A DNA stretch of 64,000 nucleotides from Sporobolomyces roseus. Lineage: Eukaryota; Basidiomycota; Microbotryomycetes; Sporidiobolales; Sporidiobolaceae. The stretch is taken from the NCBI GenBank assembly GCA_016617785.1, contig JADILM010000007.1, positions 1,426,001-1,490,000 of the forward strand. The letters are read 5' to 3'. Positions 25,054 through 35,786 of the stretch are shown here, in pieces. Positions within the stretch are counted from its first letter, which is position 1, and every line of letters starts with the position of its first letter. The translations under genes and the position numbers were made by a program. The notes beneath the pieces are model-generated. The model was given only the letters and a program-made list of their open reading frames with translations, had not been told where the DNA came from and did no database searches.

Positions 25054-26659
25054 ATGTAAGCTATCCACTCAATCTGAGACTAGCCAGAAGTCGGCTAATC
25101 GAGCCGTCGCTGTTCTAGGTCACTTCATCAAGATGCATCAACAACTCCTAATCTGATCAAAATAGAGCAGAGAGAAGGTGTACAACCTACTAGAGGTATG
25201 TAGAGCTTTCTTATGATCTCTGTAAAGATGCGCTGACCTCCGCTTGTGCTGTCAACAGGCCCTCAACTCGCTCAACCTCCTACTTCCCTCCTTTCCCTCC
25301 CTAACGATATCCTCCTCCTCATCTACGAAGAAATCCATACAGCACGCTGCCAAACAATCGGTTCCATCAGCCCACTTCGAATCGACGAACTTCTCGTCAA
25401 TAAACGAATCTTCTCCCTCGCTCGCCCTCTATGGTATCGACATTTGTCAATCAGCGAATCGCAACTTGATCAACGACTAGGCGGCCTCAACAAGGACCAG
25501 CTACGATGCGCTTCACTTCGATCACTCGATATTGTACTTAACAACACCTTTGTTATTGTTCTCGAATCCATTCTTCTCAGAGTTCCTCAGCTCACGTATC
25601 TCTCAATCTTCATCGCCGACGGTGCAACGAAAGAAGGAGGCAAGATTCTCGTCGATGCGATCCGTTCGCTCGGGTCGCTCAGATGTCTCACGCTTCGAAC
25701 AGCTCAATCAGGCAAACTCCTTGGTTGGATGCAAGAACAATTGACAGACAACTGGTCAGGAGCTCCGCCTCGTATCTCTCTCGACTCGAACGGCTTCACA
25801 TACTTTGTCGAATCACGGGACCCAGTAACCGACTTGACTTGCGCCAATTATCGTTGGTCGTCGGGACTCTCTGAATCTCTCTTCCAATTCGATTGGTCGA
25901 AAGTCATTTCGCTGAACTTGCAAGCACGAGATGCTATCCTACCGTTTTCAGACTCTCTGCTTGGTGGATTGAAGGAGGCAAGCGAAGGGAAGGAAGAGGT
26001 GAGCCCGTCTCTTCGGCTCACTCACAAAGTATCTCGCTCATCCCTACGTTGTGCAAGCGTCAACCGTGTCTTCAGATGTTACCCCTCAGACGCTTAAAGC
26101 TCGATCTCCAGCTCGCTGCCCCTACCGATTCAAGCTCGCTCAGGTTCTTCAAGCAGAACGATTTCGACTTGCTCTTATCGCTACTCCAACGGACGAAGCT
26201 TGAGCAGCTCTCTCTGACTTCGCTACGTCTCCTGCCTACTACTCCGTCAGCTATCAAATTGCCATCTGTCAACTTGTTGAGGCTTTCTGGAAGCTGTACT
26301 TTCAAAAACTCGGTGCGTTTCGTTCAAGCCCTTTCTTGCAGATGACTGACTGATTGGCTCAACTTTGATAGCGTTCGATGAGAAACCTTCCTGCACTTCT
26401 GTCTGCGTTTCCCGCCTTGACTCATTTCCACCTGGTCGGCTCGTCTTTTTTCGGATCCAAATCAAGTCCCGATGCACTTTCGAAACTATCAGAAACATCG
26501 CTTCTCTTTGACCACCTCGAGCTCACCGCGGTTCTATCCTTCCTTCGAGATACCAGCGTCACTTTATTCACTTACAGAGGACAAGATGAGAAGAGGGAGA
26601 TGAAGTGGATTCGTTCGGATAGGAATCAGAAATTTGACCGGGATTGTTGGACCCTTTGA
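25054..26659 (+). CDS. F-box/LRR-like family protein, copy B
   Basis: Coding exons 25054-25055, 25119-25195, 25259-25998, 26076-26312 and 26372-26659 give 447 aa, again with an AT^G split start. The F-box-like segment is LLSLPNDILLLIYEEIHTA followed by VNKRIFSLARPLWYRHL. The leucine-rich body shares GLNKDQLRCASLRSLD and FTYF with copy G, while the C-terminus (FDRDCWTL) follows the family. No in-frame ATG is present in exon 2, so the split codon is the only start that keeps the F-box. Expected to act as an SCF substrate receptor; substrate unknown. Confidence 0.85.
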
Positions 26660-26994
26660 AAGGATTAAACGCTTGTAACTGAGGTCATTGTAGTCGAGAA
26701 TTCTTTCTATTGTGAGGGACTACTCGCGAGAATGCCTTCGCTTTTACCAGTCGAAGTCGAGGAGCGAAACTTGGACAAGTTGCGAAATCTTGCGAGAACA
26801 CAAATGGCAGGCAAGAGCGTGGTGTCACCTTTATCCCGATCTTTGTCACTGTCAAATCGTCCCGTTTCGCGAAACACTTTGACGAAGTCTGCGAGCTCCA
26901 AACTTTCTCTTGCGAGATTTCGAAATTTCAAAGGTTTGATTCCAACCTTGACCTCACCTCGACTCGAATACGCTGGGGTTTGCTCACGACGTAT
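26660..26994. repeat. family spacer, type I (upstream of copy C)
   Basis: Shares with the A-B spacer a 44-base identical block (26782-26825) plus looser similarity on either side, and ends with the common leader before the split start. Confidence 0.75.
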
Positions 26995-28608
26995 ATGTAA
27001 GCTATCTAATGAATCTGAGACTGGTCAGAAGCCGACTGATTGAGTTGTCGCTGTTCTAGGTCACTTAATCAAATGGGAATAACAACTTCGATTCACATCA
27101 AACAGGAGGAAGAGGAGGTCGAAGGGCTTGTTGAAGGTGTGCACACTTCCCTTGTAGCCCGTTCTGAGGTGCGCTGATCACACACTTTCATTGGAAACAG
27201 GTCCACCTCGCACTTCTCTTCTCGATCTCCCGAACGACACCCTTCTTTCCATCCTCGAGCAAGCCTACGAAAATCTTAGCGACTCCTGTAGCAACAGTGG
27301 CTCCTTCCGAGTCGCCGAAATCCTCGTCAACAAACGATTCTACTCCCTCGCTCGTTTCGTTTGGTTTAGAAACCTCGACGTCGACCGAGGTCAACGCGAT
27401 GTTCGCCTTGCTGGTCTCATCGACGAAACGAATGCTAGCAACAAGGCTAGACGACTCTACCTCAGGTCCCTTTCCATCGTCTTGACAAATTCTTTCTACC
27501 ACGTTCTCACCTCCGTTGTTGTCTGCCTTCCCCATCTCACCACTCTATCTATCGAAATCGACGAAGACGCTCGAACATCAGCAATCACAGCCTTAGCCGA
27601 TGGCATCTCTACACTATCCGAACTCAAAAAGCTCACCCTCAGCAGCATCCGAATTTCTCTCTTGAACAGATTCTATGAACGCTACAAGCTGAAGAGACCG
27701 AACAGTTCGACAAACATTACGCTGTGCAGGGGAAACCTTCTACTTTGGTCCTGCGAGACCAATAATGGCTTACTCTGCGAAATTGTTCAAGACATCGCGA
27801 AAGGGATTCGAAGCGACTTTGGTTTCGATTGGACAAAGCTGCTGTCGCTCAAGTTGATTGACCACAGAGACGGCTCGCTTTGGGCACAGTCGCTTCTGAG
27901 TGCACTCGAATCAGCGATTGCGAACGGGGTGAGTTTGATCTGGAAGTCTGTCTAGTCGAAAAATTGCTGATTGTTTCGTCCTCTAGAAACGCTCGAATGA
28001 TCACGACAAGAACAACAAGCCGATTCCACTACGCCGCCTCGCTCTCAACCTCAGCTCGAGACTGGATGGTGGTTCAAGGTTCTCAATTCTCGAATGGACT
28101 GGATTTGCTGAACTGTTGAAACTCCTCGACGACATCAAACTCGAACAACTAGAGATAACATCCTTTACTCGCATGTTACCAGCTCTATCTGGTATCGAAA
28201 TTCGAGGACTGAAGGTCTTGAAGCTGAATGGCCGATGCAACTTCAAAGATTCGGTAACGAGAACTCTCTCCTGACTTTGCTTTCTTATCGAATTGACACT
28301 CTTTGTCCTACCAGGAAACGTTCAAGTCTTTCTACACCTTGCTCTCAACTTTCCCCAATCTGACTCAGCTCCACCTCGACAACGACATGTTCTTCGACGA
28401 CATTGGAGCCGACGAAATGTCGAAACTTGACGCCATGTCGCTCAACTTTGCCTTTCCTGAACTCACAGCCCTACTCGCATATCTTCGCCGTTCAACTGTC
28501 ATCAAGCTCACATATGGTGATCCACAATGGGGAAGAGAGATGAGATGGACGAGATCGAACAAGGATGAGGAATTCCAAAGAGACTGCTGGACGGTGTCGA
28601 CGAATTGA
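26995..28608 (+). CDS. F-box/LRR-like family protein, copy C (most divergent)
   Basis: Coding exons 26995-26996, 27060-27136, 27201-27928, 27987-28253 and 28315-28608 give 455 aa. The start is again AT^G across the intron, although an in-frame Met follows at codon 6. The F-box-like segment reads LLDLPNDTLLSILEQAYEN with LVNKRFYSLARFVWFRNL. Exon 4 is 30 nt longer than in the other copies and the protein ends RDCWTVSTN instead of RDCWTL. It keeps the leucine-rich pattern (LRSLSIVL, LPHLTTLSI, LKKLTLSS, LKVLKLNG, LTQLHLDN). Confidence 0.83.
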
Positions 28609-28934
28609 AGCGCTTGTTGTGAGACGTGCACTACAGTCAAGATTTACCCCTTACCCTTCTGGTGGTCGCGGGCGAGAGATTGCTTGAGAGAGCGCTATTG
28701 CGATCAAACCGAAAACGAGGAGGAGCGAAAGTTTCGCAAGCAATGAATTGGAAAAGCTCGTCGAGTGGATGCGGCATTCTCAGGTGGTTTACATGACTCT
28801 CACGCCTCGCTAGAACCCGTCTCGTGTAGTTGTGAGATGAAAAGTTCTGCTAGCGAAACTTCCAGATTTCGAAGGTTGGTTTCGACCTTCATCTCAACTC
28901 GACTCGAATACGCCAATCCTCGCACTGAACATAG
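28609..28934. repeat. family spacer, type II (upstream of copy D)
   Basis: Shares GCACTACAGTCAAG, TCGCGGGCGAGA and GAGGAGGAGCGAAAGTTTCG with the D-E spacer and, inverted, partly with the F-G spacer, but not the 44-base block of the type I spacers. Ends with the common leader. Confidence 0.7.
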
Positions 28935-30522
28935 ATGTAAGCTGTTCAATCAATCTGTAAGGGTCAGAAGTCTGCTAACCGCGTTCTCGCTGCTCTAGGT
29001 CGCTTCGTCAAACTAGATCAACAACTTCGAGATCGATGAAACAGGAGGAAGCAGGGTCTGAAGAGCTCAAGGGAGGTATGTGGAGATCTCTTGTAGACTG
29101 CCGGGAGGTAATCTGACACGTTCTTCGCTTTGTTGATAGCTCCTCAACTCGCTCACTCTCCTACTTCCCTTCTTTCTATCCCAAACGACATCCTCCTCCT
29201 CATCTTCGAGGAAGTGTACGAAGAAAGGTACGAATCGCTCACCAAGGAAACGCCGATCCGAATCGCCGAAACTCTCGTCAACAAACGAATCTTTTCGCTC
29301 GCTCGACCTCTCTGGTATCGTCATTTGTCGATCAGTGACTCCCAACTCGACCTTCGACTCGCTGGATTGCATATGCATGATGGGAGACGGTCCGCTTTAC
29401 GACACCTCAGGGTCAGCCTCGCCAATGCCCATTTCAATCTCTTCAAATCAGTCCTCCTACGCCTTCCTCTCCTTACGCATCTCACACTTCAAGTCCCAGA
29501 AGACCTTGCTCCGGAAGCATTGTCAGAGGTCGTCGCTGGAATCGCTCGCCTTGATGGACTCAAGCACCTGACACTCGAATCACCGGATCAATGCGAAAAC
29601 TTGACTCAAATGTGGAAGGAATTTCACAGAATTAAACCTGGTGGCCTCACACGCTTCTCACTCGCCCAAGCAGGCGAGTTGTACCACGAACTTGTTCGAT
29701 TGCGCGTGGCCAATCTTAGGTGCATGTGCTACGACCATCCCGGGTCACAGCTTTTCTCCTTCTTCTAGTTGGCAACAACTGTTCTCGCTCGAACTACGAG
29801 ACTCGAGCACTCATCTGGAATGGGATGACAGACTCATAGCAGGTCTACGAAAGGCGGTTGCGAACGATGTATGTTCGAATCTTTTTTGCTTAGCCTACGA
29901 CTGTTGACGAAGTATCGCCTCATCTCTGCGCAGGAGACACCGCTCGAACGGCTCAAGATCCCAATCCGCTTCACTGTTGACTCTTCGGGAGCATTTGGCA
30001 GGGTCTTCGAGCAGAGCCATTACAAGCAGCTGCTCGAGATCCTACAGCGCACCAAGCTTCGGCACCTCGAGCTGACCTCCCACGAGACACTATCCGATAC
30101 TCCTGCCAACCTTCAAATCGGATCCCTCCAGCTTCTTCGTCTCTCAGGTCCTTGTATATTCAAAGATACGGTAAGATTTTCGCCAATCCTGCTCTTTCTT
30201 CCCGCTCTCGCTCACATTGCTGCTTTCCTATCAGACTTCTTTCCGAAACCTCTTCGTTCTACTTTCCGCATTTCCATCCCTCACTCAGCTTCACCTCGTC
30301 GGCTCCTCCTTCTTCGGTCAATCTTCGAGCGCAAACGAGATGTCGAGTCACTCTGAGATGTCGCTGCTTATCGACTACCCCGAACTTGGCTCCCTCCTCA
30401 CCTACCTTCGACGTTCAGCTGTCACTATTTTCACGCATCGGGGACAAGACGAGAAGCGAGAGATGAGATGGACTCGAATGGACAAGAATGAGGAATTTGA
30501 TCGGGATTGTTGGACGCTCTGA
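28935..30522 (+). pseudogene. F-box/LRR-like family copy D, frameshifted in exon 3
   Basis: Exons by homology are 28935-28936, 28999-29075, 29140-29868, 29934-30170 and 30235-30522. Exon 3 is 729 nt, against 728 in A, C and F, and the total is one base over a multiple of three. Before the shift the frame encodes LLSIPNDILLLIFEEVYEE and a normal leucine-rich body to SQLFSFF, then TAG at 29766-29768; after it the +1 frame resumes as WQQLFSLELRD and runs to EEFDRDCWTL. All splice sites and the split AT^G start are intact. A GT-AG intron at 29720-29768 (49 nt), whose acceptor is that same TAG, would restore a 427-aa frame, so loss of function is not certain. Confidence 0.65.
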
Positions 30523-30853
30523 ATGAATTGGATCGCTTGTAGAGAAACCTGCACTACAGTCAAGCTTTACATCTCCTCTTCCGGGCGTCGCGGGCGAGAT
30601 AGTGTTCGAGGGAATGTCACAGCGATTAATCGAAGAGGAGGAGCGAAAGTTTCGCTAACGAACGAATTGCAATCGATGGACTCGCTCCGATGACGAGGTC
30701 TCGCAGTCTTTACGACTCTCACGCTTCGCTAGAGGCTGTCCCGTCTAGTTATGAGTTGAAGTTTTGCTTGCGAGACTTCGAGAAATTTCGAAGTTTGGTT
30801 TCAACTTTCACCTCAACTCGACTCGAATACGCCAGTCTTCGCTCTCAAATTAT
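30523..30853. repeat. family spacer, type II (upstream of copy E)
   Basis: Closely related to the C-D spacer and to the inverted spacer between copies F and G. It holds the 3' UTR of D, GAGGAGGAGCGAAAGTTTCG and the common leader. Confidence 0.7.
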
Positions 30854-32447
30854 ATGTAAGCTCTCTCGTCAATCTGGGACTAGTCAGAAGCCGACTGATC
30901 GCGTTCTCATTACTCTAGGTCACTTCATCAAATTCAGCCAACAAAGCCTCCCCTCACCCAGAATGGCTTCAGGGTACCTCGAGCACTGCGTCTGGGTGAG
31001 TACAAGCTACTCTACGTGCCTTGTAGATGCGCTGACATCTTGTCTCGTCTCATTGGCGTGGGTTTACTAGCTCGAAAACGAACCTCTCTCCTCGACTTGC
31101 CAGATGAGGTTCTATCCTTGATCTTCGACGATGTCAACACCGACTCTCACATCGTCACATACCCCGCCAATCCGCTTCGAAACGCACCTCTACTCGTCAA
31201 CAAACAGATCTCGCGTCTCGCTCAACCAATCTGGTTCAGATCTCTCATCATGAGCAGCACGCAACTCGATCTCGGATTATCAGTTTTGAACAGTAATAGG
31301 ATGAGACAAGACAGTCTGCGCCATCTCGATGTACCTTTATCGAACGTTTTCTACAACATTCTCAACTCAGTCGTTTCGCGTCTTCCGAACCTCGCTTCTT
31401 TGACCCTCCGCTTCGCCGATAACCTGCAAACGAAGGCAATCAACACTCTCGCAGACAAGGTATGCTCGATAGGATTGAGAAAACTTACACTCGATTCGGA
31501 ATGGCAGAAACAGCCTGTCGAGGAATTTTACGGTCGCTGTATCAGAAACAAGCTCAATCCCGATACACGCGTCACTCTACAGTTTGAAGGTGCTCTTTAC
31601 TATATCGTCGAGGGTGCGGCAGGATCGCAACGGAGGAAGTTACTCTGGTCACAAGAGTTCGCAGGACCGCTCCTCCGGTTCAACTGGGCAGACCTCGTTT
31701 CTTTGGAGCTCGAGACTACGGGCGATCAATTACTCTATCCCGAAGATATACTCGGAAGTCTCGAAGCCAATCTGGCGCAGCATCGCGTAAGCCCCTCTCG
31801 TTCAGCTCGATGGTAACATTCCGATGTTCTCTGATCGCAGAGTTTCGATCCCTCCTCCAGACGATACCTCTACAGGAGCTCAAGCTTGACGTATACCTTC
31901 CTACAGATGCGGACGAGTCAGACGCCGACTGCTTCCAAGCCAGACACTTCAAAAAGCTTCTACAGCTTCTCGCTGCGACCAATCTCCAACGCCTTGGTCT
32001 AACTGATCTCGATCTGATTCCAGATCCACCCGAGAACTTCACGATGTCGAACGTCAAAACGCTGGAACTATCAGGTAATTGCAATCTGAAAAAGTCGGTA
32101 CGTCGAGATCCGCCTTTTCCGCTCACAATCCGCACTGACGTTCCGGTTTGCTTTCACAGGCACAATTCTTGCGTCTTTACAACCTCCTCATGGTGATGCC
32201 AGCTCTCACTCGTCTGAGCCTCGTCGGATCCTCGTTTTTTGGCCCAGCGTCGATCGCAAATCAACTGGCAAAAGTTCCCAAGCTGGAGCTCAATTTCCGT
32301 TACCCTGAACTCTGCACTCTCCTCGACTTTCTCCAACAATCAAAGGTCCTCGTATTCACGTATCGAAGGGGTGGCGAAGAGAGAGAAACAAGGTGGACGA
32401 GATTGAGCAAGGAAGAGGAATTCGATCGAGATTGTTGGACGCTTTGA
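30854..32447 (+). CDS. F-box/LRR-like family protein, copy E
   Basis: Coding exons 30854-30855, 30919-30995, 31071-31786, 31861-32097 and 32160-32447 give 439 aa. The AT^G split start and 77-nt exon 2 are kept, but exon 2 after MSLHQ has diverged (proline-rich, without the KQEE segment). The F-box-like region is LLDLPDEVLSLIFDDVNTD with LVNKQISRLAQPIWFRSL. The leucine-rich units and terminal EEFDRDCWTL are clear. It is the last plus-strand copy before the block of unrelated genes. Confidence 0.84.
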
Positions 32448-32993
32448 AAACGAAGGGAAAGGATGGTGTGCTTGGAAGTGAGTCATACTGGAAGACAGTG
32501 ACATTGTTCTTGTAGACGGCAATCTATGACCTTTATAGACGAGCTTGCAAAGTTCGGAGAGAATACGATAGAGAGCGATTACTAGGCAATCCCTCGCGAA
32601 GACAGCCGAGATTGGCTTCCTTGATACGTCGGCTTGGTCCGGTATCGTCATGGCCTAAGCCTCAGCGTCTCCAAGCGCAAAAGAAATCGGATCAAGTGTC
32701 CTTGCGAAATCGACAGTTCTCTCTCTCTCACCCGCTAAATTCGCTCAACGCAGACCTCAGTAGCTCGTCAAGATCGACCGATCATCACACATACACCTGA
32801 TTAGAGTGCTCGCTCTCCACATCCAAACGACATCATCCCTCAACTTCTCCACTCTTCAACTCACAGGCAGGTTAGCTAGAGGGCAGAGAGAGCGAGTGAG
32901 CTACATGGAAGATCTCGCATTATATCAGATTGGCCCGCTGATCTATTCCCCTTTGTCACCAGGTATTTCCCGTCGCTTGATCTCGTTTGAGGA
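32448..32993. other. spacer between copy E and the FEN1-like gene
   Basis: About 550 bases holding the 3' UTR of copy E and the promoter of the nuclease gene. Short open frames here have no support and I see no RNA gene or repeat. Confidence 0.5.
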
Positions 32994-35339
32994 ATGGGAG
33001 TAAGGGATCTCTTCGGGACACTCCGCAAGCTCGCTCCATCCTCAGTCAAGCTCTTACCTTCCCTCTCGCACCTCCCTCCTCATCCCAAACCGAAATTCGC
33101 GATAGATGCCAATCTCCTCACCACAAAATTCCATTTCGCACCTTCGTCCACCCTCAACCCTTCACCGAATCGACATGTCAAGAGCTGGTACTCTTTCTTG
33201 AAGGATCTGGAGAGAAAAGGGATTGAGACGATTGTTGTGTTTGATGGTGATGGGAGGAAAAAGGAGAAGGAAAAGGAGAATAGGAAGAGAAGGGAAGCTA
33301 GGGATCTGCAGAGGGATAGAGGCGCGCAAGAGCTCGATAGAGGGCAGAGGCTGAGGGAGTTCCAGATGCAGCTGGATCGGGCTCGAGCAGAGGGAACTAG
33401 GGAATTCGAACGAACTCGAACCAGAGTGAGGGAAATGGTCGAACGATCAAAGATGGTTGACCTGGAGGAGGAAGCAGAACCCTTAGAACAACTCGAAGAG
33501 AACGTTGCAGATTTGCTCGAGTCAGTCAAGGGATTCGAAATGGATCGACAGAATCCGATTTATTCGAAAAATCAAGATTTGGTCACGAAGGACGTCAACG
33601 AAGTGCTCGAACGACTCCTTCGACCTCCCATTTCGCCTTCTTCCGCTTCTATTCCTCCGGCTACACCGCTTCCTTCCGCTTCCTCTTCCAATATTCAGTA
33701 TCCAGCGTCCGAGATCTTCGAATCGACGACGGAAGAAACGACAGCATCCGATCAGCCTCCATCTGTTCCAGAGCTCTCTCCTCTCTATCCTTCGGGTGTC
33801 TCGTCATTCGACTCGGATCCCCTGCTGGTCGTCGGAAGGGACGAAGTTGCAGATTTACCGGAACTTGTCGAAAAGGAGGGGGAATCTCGGCAAGACCTCG
33901 AACCGTTTCCGCTCCGCATCCCGTCTGAACCCGTTATTACACCTCTAGGTCCCTCGATAACGCCTGAGCTATATGAACCCTTCGAAGTCACTCGAGATCG
34001 ATCGCCAGAAACAGTAGTCGAACCAGAACTCAACACTTCTCCTCCATCTTCCATTCCGGCGTCCCTTCACCCTCTCTCGATCGCTCCAGAAGAACTCGAA
34101 GTCCCGCCTTCCGAGCCTCTCGTCGAGTTGATCGACCTAGACTCGATCATCGCTCGCTCCGATCAACTCTCGAAATCTCACCTCTCTCGCTCAATCTCTG
34201 TTCCTCCTCATGTGTGGCCAGACGTCAAGGTACGCACTACTTCTCTCTCTATCTCTCGATCTTCCCGTCTTTCGATCGCTCATTGTCACGTGTCACGGTG
34301 CAGGAGCTACTCTCGGCGATGGGGGTTCCAACGATCACTTCCTCTTCCTCAAATCCTTACGAAGCCGAATCGATCTGTTCTCTCCTCTACCACAACTCTC
34401 TCGTCACACACGTCATCTCAGAAGACACCGATGTTCTAGTTTACGATGCGCCTCTATTACGAAGAGTCACTACTTTGGAACTCGAGGATCAACCGAAGAA
34501 GCGAGTAGGGTACGAGATGAGTATCGCGCATCCGGGAGATGTGAGAGAAGGGTTGGGATTCGAGGGCGAAAGAGGGAGGGAGATGTTCGTTGATTGGTGT
34601 TTGCTTTGTGGGACGGATTTCACAGAGAGATTACCTTCGTGCGTTTCTCTCTTCACTCAGTCTCGCTGTTAGCAACAGTTCGCTGAAGGTATCGAAGAAC
34701 TCGTACAGCTTGGGACCGAGGACTGCACTCACGCTCATGAAGAAGTACGGATCAATCGAAGCGATCTTTGAGGATCCGAAATTACGCTCGAAATACTTCG
34801 CACCTCCTCCTTCACTCTTCCCAAACGCTGCTGGACAGTTGATCAAAATCAGGCTTGACCCGGAGGCTGATGAGGAGGAGGCAACGACGACCTACGAAGG
34901 ATACCTACAAACCGTGATCGACGCTCGACGAATCTTTCTCGAATTCCCTCAATTGGAGGACGTTCTACGAGAAGGAGAAACTCTCAACCTCACCTCGGCT
35001 TCCTCTGAGGAGGCCAAGTGGGAAAGGGAAGGATGGGAGAAATTGTTTGAGCGAAAAGAGGAGAAGAAAGAGGAATTGGAGGAGTTGAAAAAGAGGTTCG
35101 GAATTTCGAGTTGGAGGGAAGGGGTTATAGGAGGTAGTGGGTGGGAGAACGTTGATTGGGATCTGTTGGGAGGAATCGAGATGGATGATGAAGGGGAGGG
35201 AAACTCACTTTCAGACGAATTCTTCGATGACGAATCGGATGAACGACGGACAGCACGCGTCGAGAACGAAGAGGTGATGAGGAGATTAGACGGGATATCT
35301 GCCGAGAGATGGCTAGAGCAACAGCAAGATCATGTATAG
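32994..35339 (+). CDS. FEN1/XPG-family structure-specific nuclease with long central insert
   Basis: Three exons (32994-34229, 34304-34638, 34709-35339) give 733 aa. The N-terminus MGVRDLFGTLRKLAP and FAIDANLLT form the XPG-N domain with its metal-binding Asp; VVFDGDGRKKEKE supplies the second acidic site. An insert of about 310 residues, first charged and helical (roughly 90-190) then Ser/Pro-rich, separates this from XPG-I: LLSAMGVPTITSSSSNPYEAE, ISEDTDVLVYD, CGTDFTERLPSLGPRTALTL (helix-hairpin-helix). The catalytic acidic residues all look present. The family cleaves 5' flaps or loops during replication and repair. It differs from canonical FEN1, XPG and Exo1 in its insert and acidic C-terminus, so it is best called a lineage-specific Rad2-family nuclease. 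Confidence 0.85.
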
Positions 35340-35786
35340 CAGGTTTTCAGTTTTCGCAACTTTGTACTTTGTTCTGTTTCACGAGAATAGCATATAGGTC
35401 TTCTCTCCTTCCCCATGATTGACGAATGAACTAAGAGCTCTCTTAGCGTGTGTCGAGCGATTGTTGTTCAGTCTGAATCGCAATCCCAAGTTTTGCGAGA
35501 AACGAGTTTGCGATTTTTTGGGAGGCAGTGCGCTTTTTCCACCTCCCAAGTCCAAAAACAGTGCCACCAGTCTCTTTCTTCTTCTTCAACAAAGCAGGTC
35601 TTCGGTTCACCACCCCTTATACCTTAATCGCCCTCCTCTCTTCTCCTTAGGCTGGCAAGCGCGAATCTCTCCTCTCGAAATTCGCCTGGTTCCACCTCAT
35701 CTCTCTCACCTCACCTCCTCTCCAACTACCTCAATCATCTCCAAACAGACACTCATCAACACCAGCACAATTCAGAATAGTCCATA
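35340..35786. other. spacer, FEN1-like 3' end / Vts1 promoter
   Basis: Intergenic stretch of about 450 bases between two genes on the same strand. The 150 bases before the Vts1 start are rich in CTC and TCAC. No gene or repeat is seen. Confidence 0.5.
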
